The notes: generated by a model from the letters alone, not told the origin. Shown: positions 25,839-35,256, counted from the stretch's first letter. The stretch: 64,000 bases of DNA from Terriglobia bacterium (GCA_020073465.1 JAIQFC010000012.1:1-64000); one strand, 5' to 3'. Numbers and translations: made by a program.

Positions 25839-26750
25839 TTGTCTGAGCGGCCTACGCTTTACGACGCTACTCTTGATCGTCTCAAGAACAACAAGCTCAT
25901 CGTCGCTATTCTTGTGATCGGTATTGTTCTGACCGGCGTGCTGACTTTCGTGGAGAAAGTCCGCTCATTCATAACCGCGAGCCGGACACCTAAGATGTCA
26001 ACTGCCGACACTGGCCCTGCCGTCGACTTTTCGCGGGTCGTCTTGAGTGCGAGCAAGTATTGGGAGACTCTGCCTCGCGACTATCCCAACTACTTTTACG
26101 GCCGGGCGACGAGCGGGGAAAGAGACCCGAAAATTCTGGCAGAACTGGCCAAAGAAAAGAAGAAGGGGACGTACGATTGTCCCTACATGTTTGCCAGCCC
26201 CGACTGGTGCCGGAAGTCAGCCGCTTTTTTCTCGCAAAAAGATCTCCAAAATATCGCGATTGATCCCCTGTTCGACGTAATGGTGACCAATAAGCGCAAA
26301 GAACCCGTCATCGTTGACTCGGTCGGCATCGAGATCGCATACGCCGCGATGAATACGGTTTCTTTGGGAGACTGGGAGACGACAAGAGTCAAGGTGGACG
26401 GTCGGTACGAGATCGTCATGCCACCTCCGCCCAGCAGGGTGATTGCGGGTAACAAAATTGTCGATATTGCTGAGGAACTCAAAGAAATGGAACTACCGTT
26501 TGATGCAACCGCAATGACTTCGAAAGACATCCGGCCGATTGTGCAGGATGATTTTGAATGGTCAGGGTTGCCGATGCGCGTCGCGGGTCCATTAACCGAT
26601 CCCGTATATCTTCCTCCTGGCGCTCCTTATCGGTTCGAGATCGTGCTGAAGAAGTACGTTCGCATGCCGAACAACGTAGTGCTTCGTTTTTTCGTTCATA
26701 CCAACTACGGAGACGTTGTGTCCGGTTACTTTTATCTTCTGGCAATGTAG
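25839..26750 (+). CDS. Hypothetical membrane-anchored protein between direct repeats
   Basis: I chose TTG 25839 because GGAG lies 8 bases upstream (25827-25830) and the protein then starts LSERPTLYDATLDRL just before a membrane span (KLIVAILVIGIVLTGVLTFV, about residues 19-38). The upstream extension to 25692 is translated repeat sequence. The 303-residue product has a single N-terminal span and a soluble domain of about 260 residues without a recognised motif. Its GC is lower than its neighbours'. A 26-bp direct repeat lies on each side, which fits acquisition as a cassette. Function unknown. Confidence 0.7.
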   Translation: MSERPTLYDATLDRLKNNKLIVAILVIGIVLTGVLTFVEKVRSFITASRTPKMSTADTGPAVDFSRVVLSASKYWETLPRDYPNYFYGRATSGERDPKILAELAKEKKKGTYDCPYMFASPDWCRKSAAFFSQKDLQNIAIDPLFDVMVTNKRKEPVIVDSVGIEIAYAAMNTVSLGDWETTRVKVDGRYEIVMPPPPSRVIAGNKIVDIAEELKEMELPFDATAMTSKDIRPIVQDDFEWSGLPMRVAGPLTDPVYLPPGAPYRFEIVLKKYVRMPNNVVLRFFVHTNYGDVVSGYFYLLAM

Positions 26751-26798
26751 AACCCAGTTCTCGGCGCACCGAACGTGCGAGAAATGGGACACCCGACC

Positions 26799-26824
26799 GA
26801 TGAACTGGATGATCGAGGTCCGTG
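26799..26824 (+). repeat. 26-bp direct repeat, right copy
   Basis: This copy begins GATGAACTGGATGATCGAGG and ends TCCGTG. It is followed by a palindrome (ACCCTTCG-aaaaa-CGCGAAGGGT) that recurs near 26990 and 27955. Confidence 0.85.
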
Positions 26825-27017
26825 ATCCCCACCCTTCGAAAAACGCGAAGGGTGGGACAGCCTCCCGCCGTCTTTGGACCTGAGCCAAGGATGGGGCAGC
26901 CCGCACAACACAGAATGCTTTGGTTCTTACCGAAGAGCAGCTCACTGAATGCCTATCCGAAGTGGGTCTGCGAGAGGATGGGCAATGACAAAAGAGCGCG
27001 AAGGGTGGGCCGCCCGC

Positions 27018-27356
27018 CTAGATCCTCCCTAGGATATCCTTCGCGGCATTGATTTTCTCCTCGACATTGAGCGCGACTCGCCGTGCGGCTTCGTGTAGGT
27101 CACTCAACTTTCTCCCGAGCGCGTAGTCTACATCTTGCTCGACCTGGAAAATCTCGTTGTTTTCTTTGTCCGTCATAGACAATCGAACAAAAGTTTCTTC
27201 CTGTTGCACCCACTTCGCAATTCTGAATGTAAACTCGCCTTCCACTGTGCAGGTAAATGTGTTAGAGGAAAAAACCTGCGACCAGCTAATTTTCCCTTCT
27301 TCCGTCTTTTGAACGAGCCGACTAATGATCTCGTCGTAGTTGATGGGTTGAGGCAC
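27018..27356 (-). CDS. Small hypothetical protein, second gene of a pair
   Basis: This 112-residue acidic protein (MPQPINYDEIISRLV ... NVEEKINAAKDILGRI) has a predicted beta-rich middle and a helical C-terminus; there is no membrane span and no known motif. Its start lies inside the last codons of the preceding gene (35-base overlap), so the two are translationally coupled and probably act together. Function unknown. Confidence 0.65.
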   Translation of the reverse strand: MPQPINYDEIISRLVQKTEEGKISWSQVFSSNTFTCTVEGEFTFRIAKWVQQEETFVRLSMTDKENNEIFQVEQDVDYALGRKLSDLHEAARRVALNVEEKINAAKDILGRI

Positions 27357-27825
27357 TTAGTTCCTCCTTGCTCTCTATTTCGGCAAGCATTCTCGCAGAC
27401 TCTGCGTTCAGTGACTGGTTTACCGAGTGGCAGAACCGCAAGAGTCTCTGTTTGCCCTGGGGCGTATCGGGAATGCCGCTCGTGGCGAGGCGCAGCGCAA
27501 TGTCCTGGACCTGAGCGACAGCCTGGGCCAATGCGGTTTTCGACTCTGCCGACAAGAACCTTTCCCAGCGGAGCCGGACACGTACAAGCTCAGAAGTGAG
27601 GTCTCGGCCTCTCAAACTGGCGCTGACAGCGTCATTGCCTTCCACGAGGGCCAGAAGTTCTGTCGCCCTGACGCTAAGGCTGTTCAACCTTTCTGCGACA
27701 TCGAAGTGTCTGACGGCTCTCTTGGCTTCCGCTGCGGCACGCTTGGCCTGCGCAGCAGCGACCCAAGCCGCAATACTGGCGAAGAGGCCTAAGATGCTGG
27801 CGAAATTCGCAAGCGAAGCAAACAC
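27322..27825 (-). CDS. Hypothetical membrane/coiled-coil protein, first gene of a pair
   Basis: The open frame extends to 27975, but its first 50 codons are translated repeat sequence. GTG 27825 is preceded by GGAGG (11 bases) and by a TATAAT box about 37 bases upstream. The 167-residue product starts with one membrane span (FASILGLFASIAAWVAAA) followed by a long Ala/Lys/Arg-rich helical region with LVEGNDAVSASLRG in the middle. It overlaps the next gene by 35 bases. No family is recognised. Confidence 0.6.
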   Translation of the reverse strand: MFASLANFASILGLFASIAAWVAAAQAKRAAAEAKRAVRHFDVAERLNSLSVRATELLALVEGNDAVSASLRGRDLTSELVRVRLRWERFLSAESKTALAQAVAQVQDIALRLATSGIPDTPQGKQRLLRFCHSVNQSLNAESARMLAEIESKEELSASTHQLRRDH

Positions 27826-27861
27826 TTCCGTATAGACCTCCGCCGGGCCGAGCGCGACAGA

Positions 27862-27867
27862 ATTATA
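27862..27867 (-). promoter_or_regulatory. -10 box for the 27.8-27.0 kb gene pair
   Basis: The minus strand reads TATAAT 37 bases before the proposed GTG start at 27825. The -35 region is not recognisable because repeat sequence occupies it. Confidence 0.5.
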
Positions 27868-28034
27868 GCTGGTGTGGGGGCGGGCTGGCCCACCCTTTTG
27901 AGTCTGAACGACGGAACCACCACGACTGAGGCTGCCCCATCTTTCGCGTTCTTTGCGAAAGGTGGGATTCCACAACCCTCACCCTGTCACGCTTTTGACC
28001 TTCCCGGCCCATTGGAATCGAATCAGCCACGGGC

Positions 28035-28298
28035 ATGCCTCACCCCATCCTCCTCTACGACGGCGTCTGCCGACTTTGCAACCGGATGAACCAGTTCGTG
28101 CTGCGCCGCGATCCGGAGGGCATCTTCCGCTTCGCGTCGCTGCAGAGTGCGCTGGCTGGCCGCATCCTGGCGCGGGCGGGTGGCCCATCTTTGCCGGGTG
28201 CCGCGTCTTTGCGCGTTCTTTGCGCAAAGGTGGGATTCCATGAAACTCAGTCCCTTGGGCTTTTGATTTTCTCCGGCTTCGCAGCCCCAACCTCTTAA
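28035..28298 (+). pseudogene. Truncated copy of the DCC/DUF393 gene
   Basis: The first 47 codons (MPHPILLYDGVCRLCNRM and on) closely match the start of the intact gene at 28471, including the C-x-x-C motif. The match ends near 28175, where a dispersed repeat of the TTTGCGCGTTCTTTGCG type enters, and the remaining 40 codons are translated repeat. About 120 C-terminal residues are missing. It is the upstream copy of a tandem duplication broken by the repeat. Confidence 0.8.
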
Positions 28299-28314
28299 GA
28301 TCAAAATCAAAGGC

Positions 28315-28340
28315 GGCGGACAGGAGTGTCCGCCCCACAC
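28315..28340. repeat. Variable-stem palindrome with CCACAC tail
   Basis: GGCGGACA-ggag-TGTCCGCC followed by CCACAC. It separates the truncated and intact DCC-family genes. The same element with a changed but still paired stem occurs at 57428 (GTCGGACA/TGTCCGAC). Confidence 0.85.
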
Positions 28341-28470
28341 GAGCGAGCGAGCGCGGTGGGCGGCGGCAGGAAGGAGATTCCCTTCGACTTCCCCCTCGGC
28401 TGGGGCTCGGGCTTCGACAAAACGCGTCCGAAAACGTTGCAGGTGCTAAAGTCTTCGATGTCGCCCACCC

Positions 28471-29004
28471 ATGCCCCACCCCATCCTCCTCTACGACGGC
28501 GTCTGCGGACTCTGCAACCGGATGAACCAGTTCGTGCTGCGCCGCGATCCGGATGGTACGTTCAGCTTCGCCTCGCTGCAGAGTTCGCTTGCTGCCCGCA
28601 TCCTCGCGCGCCACGGCGCTGATCCTCAAGACCTTGATACCGTCTACGTCGTCGTCAATTACGAACTGCCCGACGAACAACTGCTGGCTCGCTCCGATGC
28701 GGTCATCTTTATTCTGAAGCAGCTGGGAGCAGTCGAGCTTCGCTCGGCCCGTCCGGGTCAGAGACCCGGACCCACACAAACGGCTGTCCCCACACAAGCA
28801 CCCGGACCCACACTGGCGCCTGTCCCCACACAACCCGGGCGCGGAATCTGGAGGCTCGCCGGCTTTCTCTTGCAGATCCTGCCCCGGCCCCTCCGCGACT
28901 GGGGATACCGACTCGTCGCGCGCAACCGCTACCGGCTGTTCGGGCGCTTCGAAACCTGCATGCTGCCTGGCCCCAAGGACCGCGACCGCTTCCTCGATGT
29001 GTAA
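28471..29004 (+). CDS. DCC-family (DUF393) thiol-disulfide oxidoreductase-like protein
   Basis: The 177-residue protein has the DUF393 signature: HPILLYDGVCGLCNRMNQFVL with C12-x-x-C15, FASLQS, then a C-terminal RLVARNRYRLFGRFETCMLP. Members are thioredoxin-like proteins of unknown redox role. Residues about 95-125 (GPTQTAVPTQAPGPTLAPVP is part of it) are a Pro/Thr-rich stretch that corresponds exactly to dispersed CCACAC-type repeats inserted in frame (28751-28840). The gene remains open in spite of it. A broken tandem copy lies 440 bases upstream. Confidence 0.85.
   Translation: MPHPILLYDGVCGLCNRMNQFVLRRDPDGTFSFASLQSSLAARILARHGADPQDLDTVYVVVNYELPDEQLLARSDAVIFILKQLGAVELRSARPGQRPGPTQTAVPTQAPGPTLAPVPTQPGRGIWRLAGFLLQILPRPLRDWGYRLVARNRYRLFGRFETCMLPGPKDRDRFLDV
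28751..28777. repeat. Variable-stem palindrome inside a coding sequence
   Basis: GTCCGGGTC-aga-GACCCGGAC followed by CCACAC, with further CGGCTGTCCCCACAC-type units to about 28840. It lies within the DUF393 gene and is translated as a Pro/Thr-rich insert. Confidence 0.8.
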
Positions 29005-29073
29005 AATAGTTTTTTCGGTTTCGCACCACCCGCAGCGCAACGCCACAAAATTCCTCTACGTTGAGGTTCATTC

Positions 29074-31044
29074 ATGCCGGAGAAAGCCGTCGCCGATCCC
29101 ACCAACATCGATTCCATTCTTCACGAGCAGCGCAAGTTTGAGTGCCCGGCGGAATTCAGCGCGCAGGCGCACATCAAGAGCCTGGCCGACTACGAGCGGC
29201 TGTACCAGGAATCGGTCGACGATCCCGACAAGTTCTGGGGCCGCATCGCCAGCGAGCTGCACTGGTTCAAGAAGTGGGACAAAGTTCTCGAGTGGAATTG
29301 TCCGTGGGCGAAGTGGTTTGTCGGGGGCGAGTTCAACCTGTCTTACAACTGCCTCGACCGCCACGTAGAAACCTGGCGCAAAAACAAGGCGGCCATTATC
29401 TGGGAAAGCGAGCCCGGCGAAGTCCGCGTGCTGACCTACCAGCAACTGCATCGCGAGGTGCAGAAGTTCGCCAACGTCTTGAAGTCACTCGGGGTCAGAA
29501 AGGGGGACCGCGTCGCCATCTACATGGGCATGACGCCGGAGCTGGCGATCGCCATGCTGGCCTGCGCCCGCATCGGCGCGCCGCACACGGTGGTCTTCGG
29601 AGGATTCTCGTCGAACGCGTTGGTTGATCGCATTCACGATTCGCAGGCCACCGCCGTCATTACCCAGGACGGATCCTACCGCCGCGGCACCGAAGTCAAG
29701 CTCTTTCCCGCGGTCGAAGAAGCGTTGAAGTCGTGTCCGAGCGTGAAGCATGTGGTCGTCTACAAGCGAACGGGATCGCCCCTCAACATGCAGCAAGGAC
29801 GAGATCACTGGTGGCACGAGCTGATGGCGAAAGCTTCCGACACCTGTCCCGCTGAGCCACTCGATTCTGAGCACCCGCTCTACATCCTGTATACGTCAGG
29901 CACGACCGGCAAACCGAAAGGCGTAGTGCATACCACCGCCGGATATTCCGTCGGCACCTATCTCACCGCAAAGTGGGTCTTCGACCTCAAAGACGAAGAT
30001 ACCTACTGGTGCACGGCTGACATCGGATGGGTTACGGGGCACAGCTACATCGTCTACGGCCCGCTGCAAAACGGCGCCACCAGCCTGATGTATGAAGGCG
30101 CGCCGAACTTCCCCGAGCCCGACCGCTTCTGGTCCATCATCGCCCGCCACAAAGTCAACATCTTCTACACCGCGCCCACAGCGATCCGCACCTTCATCAA
30201 GTGGGGAGATGAGTGGCCCAAGAAGCACGACATGAGCAGCCTCCGCCTCCTAGGCACGGTGGGCGAGCCCATCAACCCCGAAGCCTGGATGTGGTACCGC
30301 GAAATCATCGGCGGCAACCGCTGCCCGATCACGGACACCTGGTGGCAGACGGAGACGGGGCACATCATGATTGCGCCGATTCCGGGGGCGGTGGCGACCA
30401 AGCCGGGGTCGGCGACGCGGCCGATGCCGGGGGTGGTGCCGGAGATTGTGACCATGGAGGGCAAGGCGGTACCGGATGGATCGGGAGGATTTCTGGTGAT
30501 CAAGCGGCCGTGGCCGGGGATGTTGCGGACGGTTTACGGGGATCCGGACCGCTATGTGCGGCAGTACTGGTCTCAGATTCCGGGGATGTACTTCACCGGC
30601 GACGGGGCGCGTAAAGATAAGGACGGTTACTTCTGGATTATGGGGCGGGTGGACGACGTGCTCAATGTCAGTGGACACCGGCTGAGCACTATGGAGGTGG
30701 AATCGGCACTGGTGGCACATGAGGCCGTGGCAGAAGCGGCGGTGGTGGGGCGTCCGGATGAACTGAAGGGGCAGGCGATCTCGGCGTTTGTGACGCTGGA
30801 GCAGGGAAGGCAGCCTACGCCGGAGCTGAAAGAAGAGCTGCGGAAGTGGGTGGCGAAGGAGATTGGGGCGCTGGCCAAGCCGGACGACATCCGCTTCACG
30901 GAGACGTTGCCGAAGACTCGCAGCGGGAAAATCATGCGGCGGTTGCTGCGCGAACTGGCGACCAGCGGGGAAGTGAAGGGCGACACTACGACGCTGGAAG
31001 ACTTCGGGGTTATCGCCCGGCTGAAGGAACAGGACGAAGTGTAG
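29074..31044 (+). CDS. acsA: Acetyl-CoA synthetase (AMP-forming)
   Basis: This enzyme activates acetate with ATP and CoA to acetyl-CoA, feeding the glyoxylate bypass genes at 4-7 kb. The 656-residue protein has the P-loop-like [37 protein letters not shown], the hinge [20 protein letters not shown], and the acetylatable lysine in [13 protein letters not shown] (Lys619). GAGG lies 7 bases before ATG 29074. A notable oddity is base use: codons before about 30,320 end mostly in C, and those after about 30,350 end mostly in G, with no break in the protein. Confidence 0.97.
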   Translation: MPEKAVADPTNIDSILHEQRKFECPAEFSAQAHIKSLADYERLYQESVDDPDKFWGRIASELHWFKKWDKVLEWNCPWAKWFVGGEFNLSYNCLDRHVETWRKNKAAIIWESEPGEVRVLTYQQLHREVQKFANVLKSLGVRKGDRVAIYMGMTPELAIAMLACARIGAPHTVVFGGFSSNALVDRIHDSQATAVITQDGSYRRGTEVKLFPAVEEALKSCPSVKHVVVYKRTGSPLNMQQGRDHWWHELMAKASDTCPAEPLDSEHPLYILYTSGTTGKPKGVVHTTAGYSVGTYLTAKWVFDLKDEDTYWCTADIGWVTGHSYIVYGPLQNGATSLMYEGAPNFPEPDRFWSIIARHKVNIFYTAPTAIRTFIKWGDEWPKKHDMSSLRLLGTVGEPINPEAWMWYREIIGGNRCPITDTWWQTETGHIMIAPIPGAVATKPGSATRPMPGVVPEIVTMEGKAVPDGSGGFLVIKRPWPGMLRTVYGDPDRYVRQYWSQIPGMYFTGDGARKDKDGYFWIMGRVDDVLNVSGHRLSTMEVESALVAHEAVAEAAVVGRPDELKGQAISAFVTLEQGRQPTPELKEELRKWVAKEIGALAKPDDIRFTETLPKTRSGKIMRRLLRELATSGEVKGDTTTLEDFGVIARLKEQDEV

Positions 31045-31154
31045 GGTGGTTGGTCCTCGCACGGCGGCACGATCTGTACCCTGATGAGTGCCTGTTTTTC
31101 CCTGCATCGCCGTGAGGTCATTTCGTGCGAGTTGCTGGGACGGTTGCGTTCGTA

Positions 31155-31217
31155 GGGATCTTTCGACTGCGCATGCCCATTCGCTTCGCTCATGGGCATG
31201 CTCCGCTCAAGATGACA
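31155..31217. repeat. Constant-end element with variable inner palindrome
   Basis: Ends TTCGACT and TCCGCTCAAGATGACA enclose GCATGCCCAT ... ATGGGCATGC around a loop. Related copies lie at 43571, 48831 (reversed) and 48991. It lies between acsA and the S9 peptidase gene. Confidence 0.8.
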
Positions 31218-31338
31218 TAGAGTATTGTTTGCGGCACGATGCTTGAACTGTGCTGATCAAATAGGCGACGGCCAGAGAGTTAAGTCCATCCTTTTGCTAC
31301 ACTCTGGTTTCGAGTCCACGTCCGAGGGTTCGACTGCC

Positions 31339-33327
31339 ATGCGTATCCTCCCACTCTTTGCTATTGTCATATTCATGAGCACAGTTGCGACCGAAATCGC
31401 GTCTGCCCAGACTCTTCCTGTACCACAGGCGGTTACCGACCCCAAGCAGATTGCTTCCAAGCCAGATGCGCAGGTGGAGCCGCGCAGCCTGACGATCGAG
31501 AAGCTGTACATGACTCGGCAGGTGGGGCGTCCGACGTGGTCGCCGGATGGGAAGAGCATTGCGTTCATCTCAAATATGAGCGGGCGCAACAACCTGTGGC
31601 TGGTGCCCGCCGAGGGTGGATGGCCCGTGCAACTTACGGTCAGCGACCAACGGCAGGCGGCGCCAGCGTGGTCGCCGGACGGAAAGTGGATTGCTTACCA
31701 GTCGGACTACGATGGGGACGAGCAGTGGGATATCTTTCTCGTCTCGCCGAAGACTGGGAAGGTGGTCAACCTGACCCAGACGCGCGAGATTGCGGAGATG
31801 GAGCCGACGTGGTCGCCGGACGGGCGGTATCTGGCGTACGAAGTAAAGCCAAGAACTTCGGCAGCCTATGAGATCGACATCTACGACATGCTGATGCGTG
31901 AGGTGAAGCACGTCACCACGAACACGCCACAGGACAAGGGCAACTCCGGGCCGATCTGGTCGCACGACGGGAAGTTCATCGTCTACACACAGAGCCAGGC
32001 CAAGGGAACGGACTCAAACATTTTTATCGCCGACGTGGGCGCCGGACAGAGCACGCTGCTGACGCCACATGAGGGCGAGAAGCTTTATTCCGCCGATGAT
32101 ATCTCGCCGGACGGCAAGCGCGTTCTGTGTACTTCGAATGCAGCAAACGGATACGACAACGTTGGGCTGATCGATATAGCGACGAAGAAGATTTCGTGGC
32201 TGACCCAGGACAAGTGGGAAATCCACGGGGGCGAATTTTCGCCGGACGGCAAGCACGTCACGTTCGGCGCCAATGTTGATGGCAACGAGGACATCTACCT
32301 GTATGATCTCGCGACCGGAAAGTCCACAGCATTGCCTATCCCCAAAGGGGTGAATGAGCCGGCGGGCGGGCATACAGCCTTCAGCAAAGACGGCTTGCGC
32401 ATGCTCTATCACCACAATGGGCCGACGGCTCCCGGTGATCTCTGGGTCTATCACATGGCCACGGGCAAGTCGCAACAGATCACGCACTCGCTGGTCGCTG
32501 GTGTGCGCTCGGAGGACATGGTCGAGCCCTATCTGGTGCACTATCCGAGCCGAGACGGGAAGTGGACCATCTCAGCGTTCCTCTACGTACCGTTCAACAT
32601 GGCACGGAACGGGGAAAATGCAGCCATCGTCTACATCCACGGTGGGCCTACGGCGCAGACCATGAATTCGTTCAACCGTTTCGTGCAGTACGCGGCGAAT
32701 CAGGGCTACATGGTGCTGGCGCCGAACTATCGCGGGTCCACCGGGTACGGGAAAGAATTCCAGCAGGCGAATTTGTTCGACATGGGTGGCGGGGATCTGC
32801 AGGACGTGCTGGCTGGAGTCGACTGGATCAAGCAAACGGGGCATCTCGATCCGAGAAAGATTGCGGTGATGGGCGGAAGTTATGGCGGGTACTTGAGCAT
32901 GATGGCGGTGACGAAGGCGTCGGAAGTGTGGGCTGCGGGAGTGCCGATCGTGCCCTTCGTGAACTGGTTTACCGAGATCGAAAATGAAGACCCCGTGTTG
33001 CGGCAGTCCGATCTGGCGACCATGGGCGATGTGGTGAAGAACAAGGCGCTGTACGAAGAGCGGTCGCCAATTAACTACATCGATCAGATTAAGGCACCGC
33101 TAATGCTGTTGGCGGGGGGACATGACCCGCGCTGTCCGAAGTCAGAAACGCAGCAGGTGGTGGATGCGATCAAGAAGCGCGGCGGCACGGTCGACTACAA
33201 GATTTACGAGAATGAAGGGCATGGGTTTGCGCGGGTGGAAAATCAGATTGATGCGTACAAGCGCGTGGCGGATTTTCTGCTGGCGCATGTACAGCCGGCG
33301 GACTGTAGTTGCTCGCTGAACGAGTAA
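31339..33327 (+). CDS. Secreted S9-family prolyl oligopeptidase-like peptidase
   Basis: ATG 31339 opens a signal peptide (MRILPLFAIVIFMSTVATEIA). The 662-residue protein has an N-terminal WD40/TolB-like beta-propeller (repeated WSPDGK units, residues about 50-390) and a C-terminal alpha/beta-hydrolase domain with the triad Ser514 in GGSYGGY, Asp596 in GGHDPRCP and His628 in EGHGF. This is the dipeptidyl/acylaminoacyl peptidase type. It probably releases dipeptides or acyl-amino acids in the periplasm. The frame upstream of 31339 lacks a ribosome site. Confidence 0.93.
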   Translation: MRILPLFAIVIFMSTVATEIASAQTLPVPQAVTDPKQIASKPDAQVEPRSLTIEKLYMTRQVGRPTWSPDGKSIAFISNMSGRNNLWLVPAEGGWPVQLTVSDQRQAAPAWSPDGKWIAYQSDYDGDEQWDIFLVSPKTGKVVNLTQTREIAEMEPTWSPDGRYLAYEVKPRTSAAYEIDIYDMLMREVKHVTTNTPQDKGNSGPIWSHDGKFIVYTQSQAKGTDSNIFIADVGAGQSTLLTPHEGEKLYSADDISPDGKRVLCTSNAANGYDNVGLIDIATKKISWLTQDKWEIHGGEFSPDGKHVTFGANVDGNEDIYLYDLATGKSTALPIPKGVNEPAGGHTAFSKDGLRMLYHHNGPTAPGDLWVYHMATGKSQQITHSLVAGVRSEDMVEPYLVHYPSRDGKWTISAFLYVPFNMARNGENAAIVYIHGGPTAQTMNSFNRFVQYAANQGYMVLAPNYRGSTGYGKEFQQANLFDMGGGDLQDVLAGVDWIKQTGHLDPRKIAVMGGSYGGYLSMMAVTKASEVWAAGVPIVPFVNWFTEIENEDPVLRQSDLATMGDVVKNKALYEERSPINYIDQIKAPLMLLAGGHDPRCPKSETQQVVDAIKKRGGTVDYKIYENEGHGFARVENQIDAYKRVADFLLAHVQPADCSCSLNE

Positions 33328-33345
33328 GTGTCACCACGCGTTTTA

Positions 33346-33372
33346 CCTCAGCGGCTAAAGCCGCGCCCTTTC
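33346..33372. repeat. Dispersed repeat of the CCTCAGCGGCTAAAGCCGC type
   Basis: CCTCA-GCGGC-taaa-GCCGC-GCCCTTTC. Copies with altered but paired stems occur at 39421 (GCGCC-taaa-GGCG), 43431 (ACGGC-taaa-GCCGT), 44434 (GCGGC-tgga-AGCCGC), 49700 (GGGGC-taaa-AGCCC) and, reversed, at about 20547-20577. Confidence 0.8.
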
Positions 33373-33440
33373 AAAACGGCGTTCCGCGCTTTCGGAATCG
33401 GAGACGGAGTGGAGGCGATCAAGAAGCGCGGCAGCAGCGA

Positions 33441-34652
33441 TCAGTAGTACGTCAATGTCCGTTTGATCGCGGTTGATGACTGGAATTCACCATCGGGACT
33501 TGAGCGATAGGACATTGTTTTCTCGACCCAATTCTCGTGGTCATCATATTTGTAAGAATAGCTTACTTCGGAGTAGTCAGGTGGTCCTGGAGCGGGCTTA
33601 CTGGGATCAGTCTCTTCGGCCATTCTTGCGCTTCGCGTAATTTCCGACGCGATGTCTCCGTGTTCGTCGTAAATGGCTTCGATCTCGTCTTCATGATTGT
33701 AAATTCGCCGACATGTATGGTTTACGCGGCCATGAGTGTCGTAGCCATAGGAAACCGAGTACGGCTCGGGTTGGCCTCCCATGAGCTTCGTAAGCTGCGC
33801 ATGCAATTCTTGCCGTAGCTGATCGGGGGAAAGGCCAGACTCCTCCAGCATTTTCACGCGGGCCTCTGGCGGAAACATCGTTTCCAGGTTGTCCAGGATC
33901 TGCTTTTCTTCGACAATGTGTCCCTGAGCGTCGTATACCCGCACCGCCCGGCTCACTATTTCTCCTTTGTCATCGCGAACCTCGACTTCGGTGGCCCTGT
34001 CATGTTCGTCGTAAATTGTGGTTGCGGTGCCGCCGCCAGGCAGGTTAGGTGGGCGATCTGCAATCTCAAAGGGAGAGCCCGCGGAAGCCGTCCTCGGTCT
34101 GTAGTCTTCGGGGCGAGAGACCTGTACCACTGTTTTTCGACCATTGTCGTCGTAATGAAATACGATGGGATTTTCAGGAGCGCCACTGCGAGTAATTTTC
34201 ACCACCTTTCCGTTATCGTCATAGGAAAAGAGCGTCTCGGCAGCTTTCTCACCTTCCTTGCCTGACGTGGTTCTTAACAGCCGTCCGGATGCGTTATAGA
34301 TGTTACGCGTCACCCAATCCGAATCGTCGGAGCCACCGCTACGTGTGCCAACCATGCGGCCATCCATATCGTATTCTGTGGCATGGATCCAATGAACCTC
34401 GGGGTATGTCGTGCCCTCGACATCCGTCCTAGCAGGGTACCTGGTCTCTTCGGTGCAAGACTTCACGGGGCCACGCAGGCCGCTCTTTTCGCGGTCGGAC
34501 ATTGTTGCGGTACTCGTTTCAGGCGACGTGGTCGGTAAAGGCGTCTGTGCCGTCGTCAGTGGCAACGCAAGAATCGCGATCACCGGGACGAGAGGGCTCG
34601 TCCATCTCACAATCGTTATTGCAGGCCGAATGAGCGCCCATGTCAAGCGCAT
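33441..34652 (-). CDS. Secreted protein with RHS/YD-like repeats
   Basis: The 403-residue protein starts with a signal sequence (PLVPVIAILALPLTTAQ) after a basic N-terminus; GAGG lies 8 bases before ATG 34652. The mature part contains about eight imperfect YD-type repeats (EYDMDGRMVG, IYNASGRLLR, SYDDNGKVVK, HYDDNGRKTV, IYDEHDRATE, VYDAQGHIVE, GYDTHGRVNH, IYDEHGDIAS), as in RHS proteins, but it lacks the RHS core and a C-terminal toxin. Probably an extracellular or periplasmic binding protein; function unknown. Confidence 0.8.
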   Translation of the reverse strand: MRLTWALIRPAITIVRWTSPLVPVIAILALPLTTAQTPLPTTSPETSTATMSDREKSGLRGPVKSCTEETRYPARTDVEGTTYPEVHWIHATEYDMDGRMVGTRSGGSDDSDWVTRNIYNASGRLLRTTSGKEGEKAAETLFSYDDNGKVVKITRSGAPENPIVFHYDDNGRKTVVQVSRPEDYRPRTASAGSPFEIADRPPNLPGGGTATTIYDEHDRATEVEVRDDKGEIVSRAVRVYDAQGHIVEEKQILDNLETMFPPEARVKMLEESGLSPDQLRQELHAQLTKLMGGQPEPYSVSYGYDTHGRVNHTCRRIYNHEDEIEAIYDEHGDIASEITRSARMAEETDPSKPAPGPPDYSEVSYSYKYDDHENWVEKTMSYRSSPDGEFQSSTAIKRTLTYY

Positions 34653-34723
34653 TGTTGGAACCTCGCCCTTACGTTAAGGCCTGAGGGCGGTCGGTGAGAT
34701 AGATGTGTCGGTTCCGAGTTGCA

Positions 34724-35080
34724 TCAAGGGTTCCCTTCTCGTTTAACTGCTGCTCTCGAGCTCATGCTTTCCAGTGTTCGCTCACGCAAATACAGAAACT
34801 GAGGCAGGGCGAGCGAGACTCCTACTGTGAGCACGGCTAGGATGGGGAGCCACCATCCGCGGATGTCGAGTCGCGTGCGTTCTGCCCGGATGAAGCGGAG
34901 CAGAACGACAGCTGAGACGAGGACGTCCATTCCGAAGAAGGCGCTGATGCGGTTGGCAAACAGTTCGTGGAGGAGAAGCCGGAGATTCAGGCCGTGCTGC
35001 ATCACCCAAGGAACGAAATACCAGTAAGGCAGTGCGATCCCGACAAAGCAGAAAGCGAGGTAGAGCGTCTTCAGTTTCAT
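34724..35080 (-). CDS. DUF2834-type small membrane protein
   Basis: The 118-residue protein has three predicted spans: residues 4-22 (TLYLAFCFVGIALPYWYFV), about 45-65, and about 75-93 (WWLPILAVLTVGVSLALP). The first span followed by PWVMQHGLNLRLLLHELF is typical of DUF2834 proteins. No function is known for the family. It stands alone on the minus strand. Confidence 0.78.
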   Translation of the reverse strand: MKLKTLYLAFCFVGIALPYWYFVPWVMQHGLNLRLLLHELFANRISAFFGMDVLVSAVVLLRFIRAERTRLDIRGWWLPILAVLTVGVSLALPQFLYLRERTLESMSSRAAVKREGNP

Positions 35081-35256
35081 CGTGAGAGGTTATACCAGTT
35101 TGCAGGCGATTTGGACCGGATCACATGGGGGGCTAAAGTCCATCGAATGCCTGGATGCCGGTCACCGCGTTGAAAGCGGTGCGCCACCCATGTCCGGAAT
35201 TTGTCCACCTGCGTCGTGAATTTCTCAACTGAGAGAAGGGAGACGGCAGAGGCGAT

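Noticed and set aside
27979-29046. 355-residue minus-strand frame
   Set aside because: It is antisense to the duplicated DCC-family genes and consists largely of translated repeats.
30250-30400. Replication origin or terminus as the cause of the skew flip
   Set aside because: The skew flips back near 59 kb, no dnaA/dnaN genes, DnaA-box cluster or dif-like site was seen, and the turn lies inside a coding gene.
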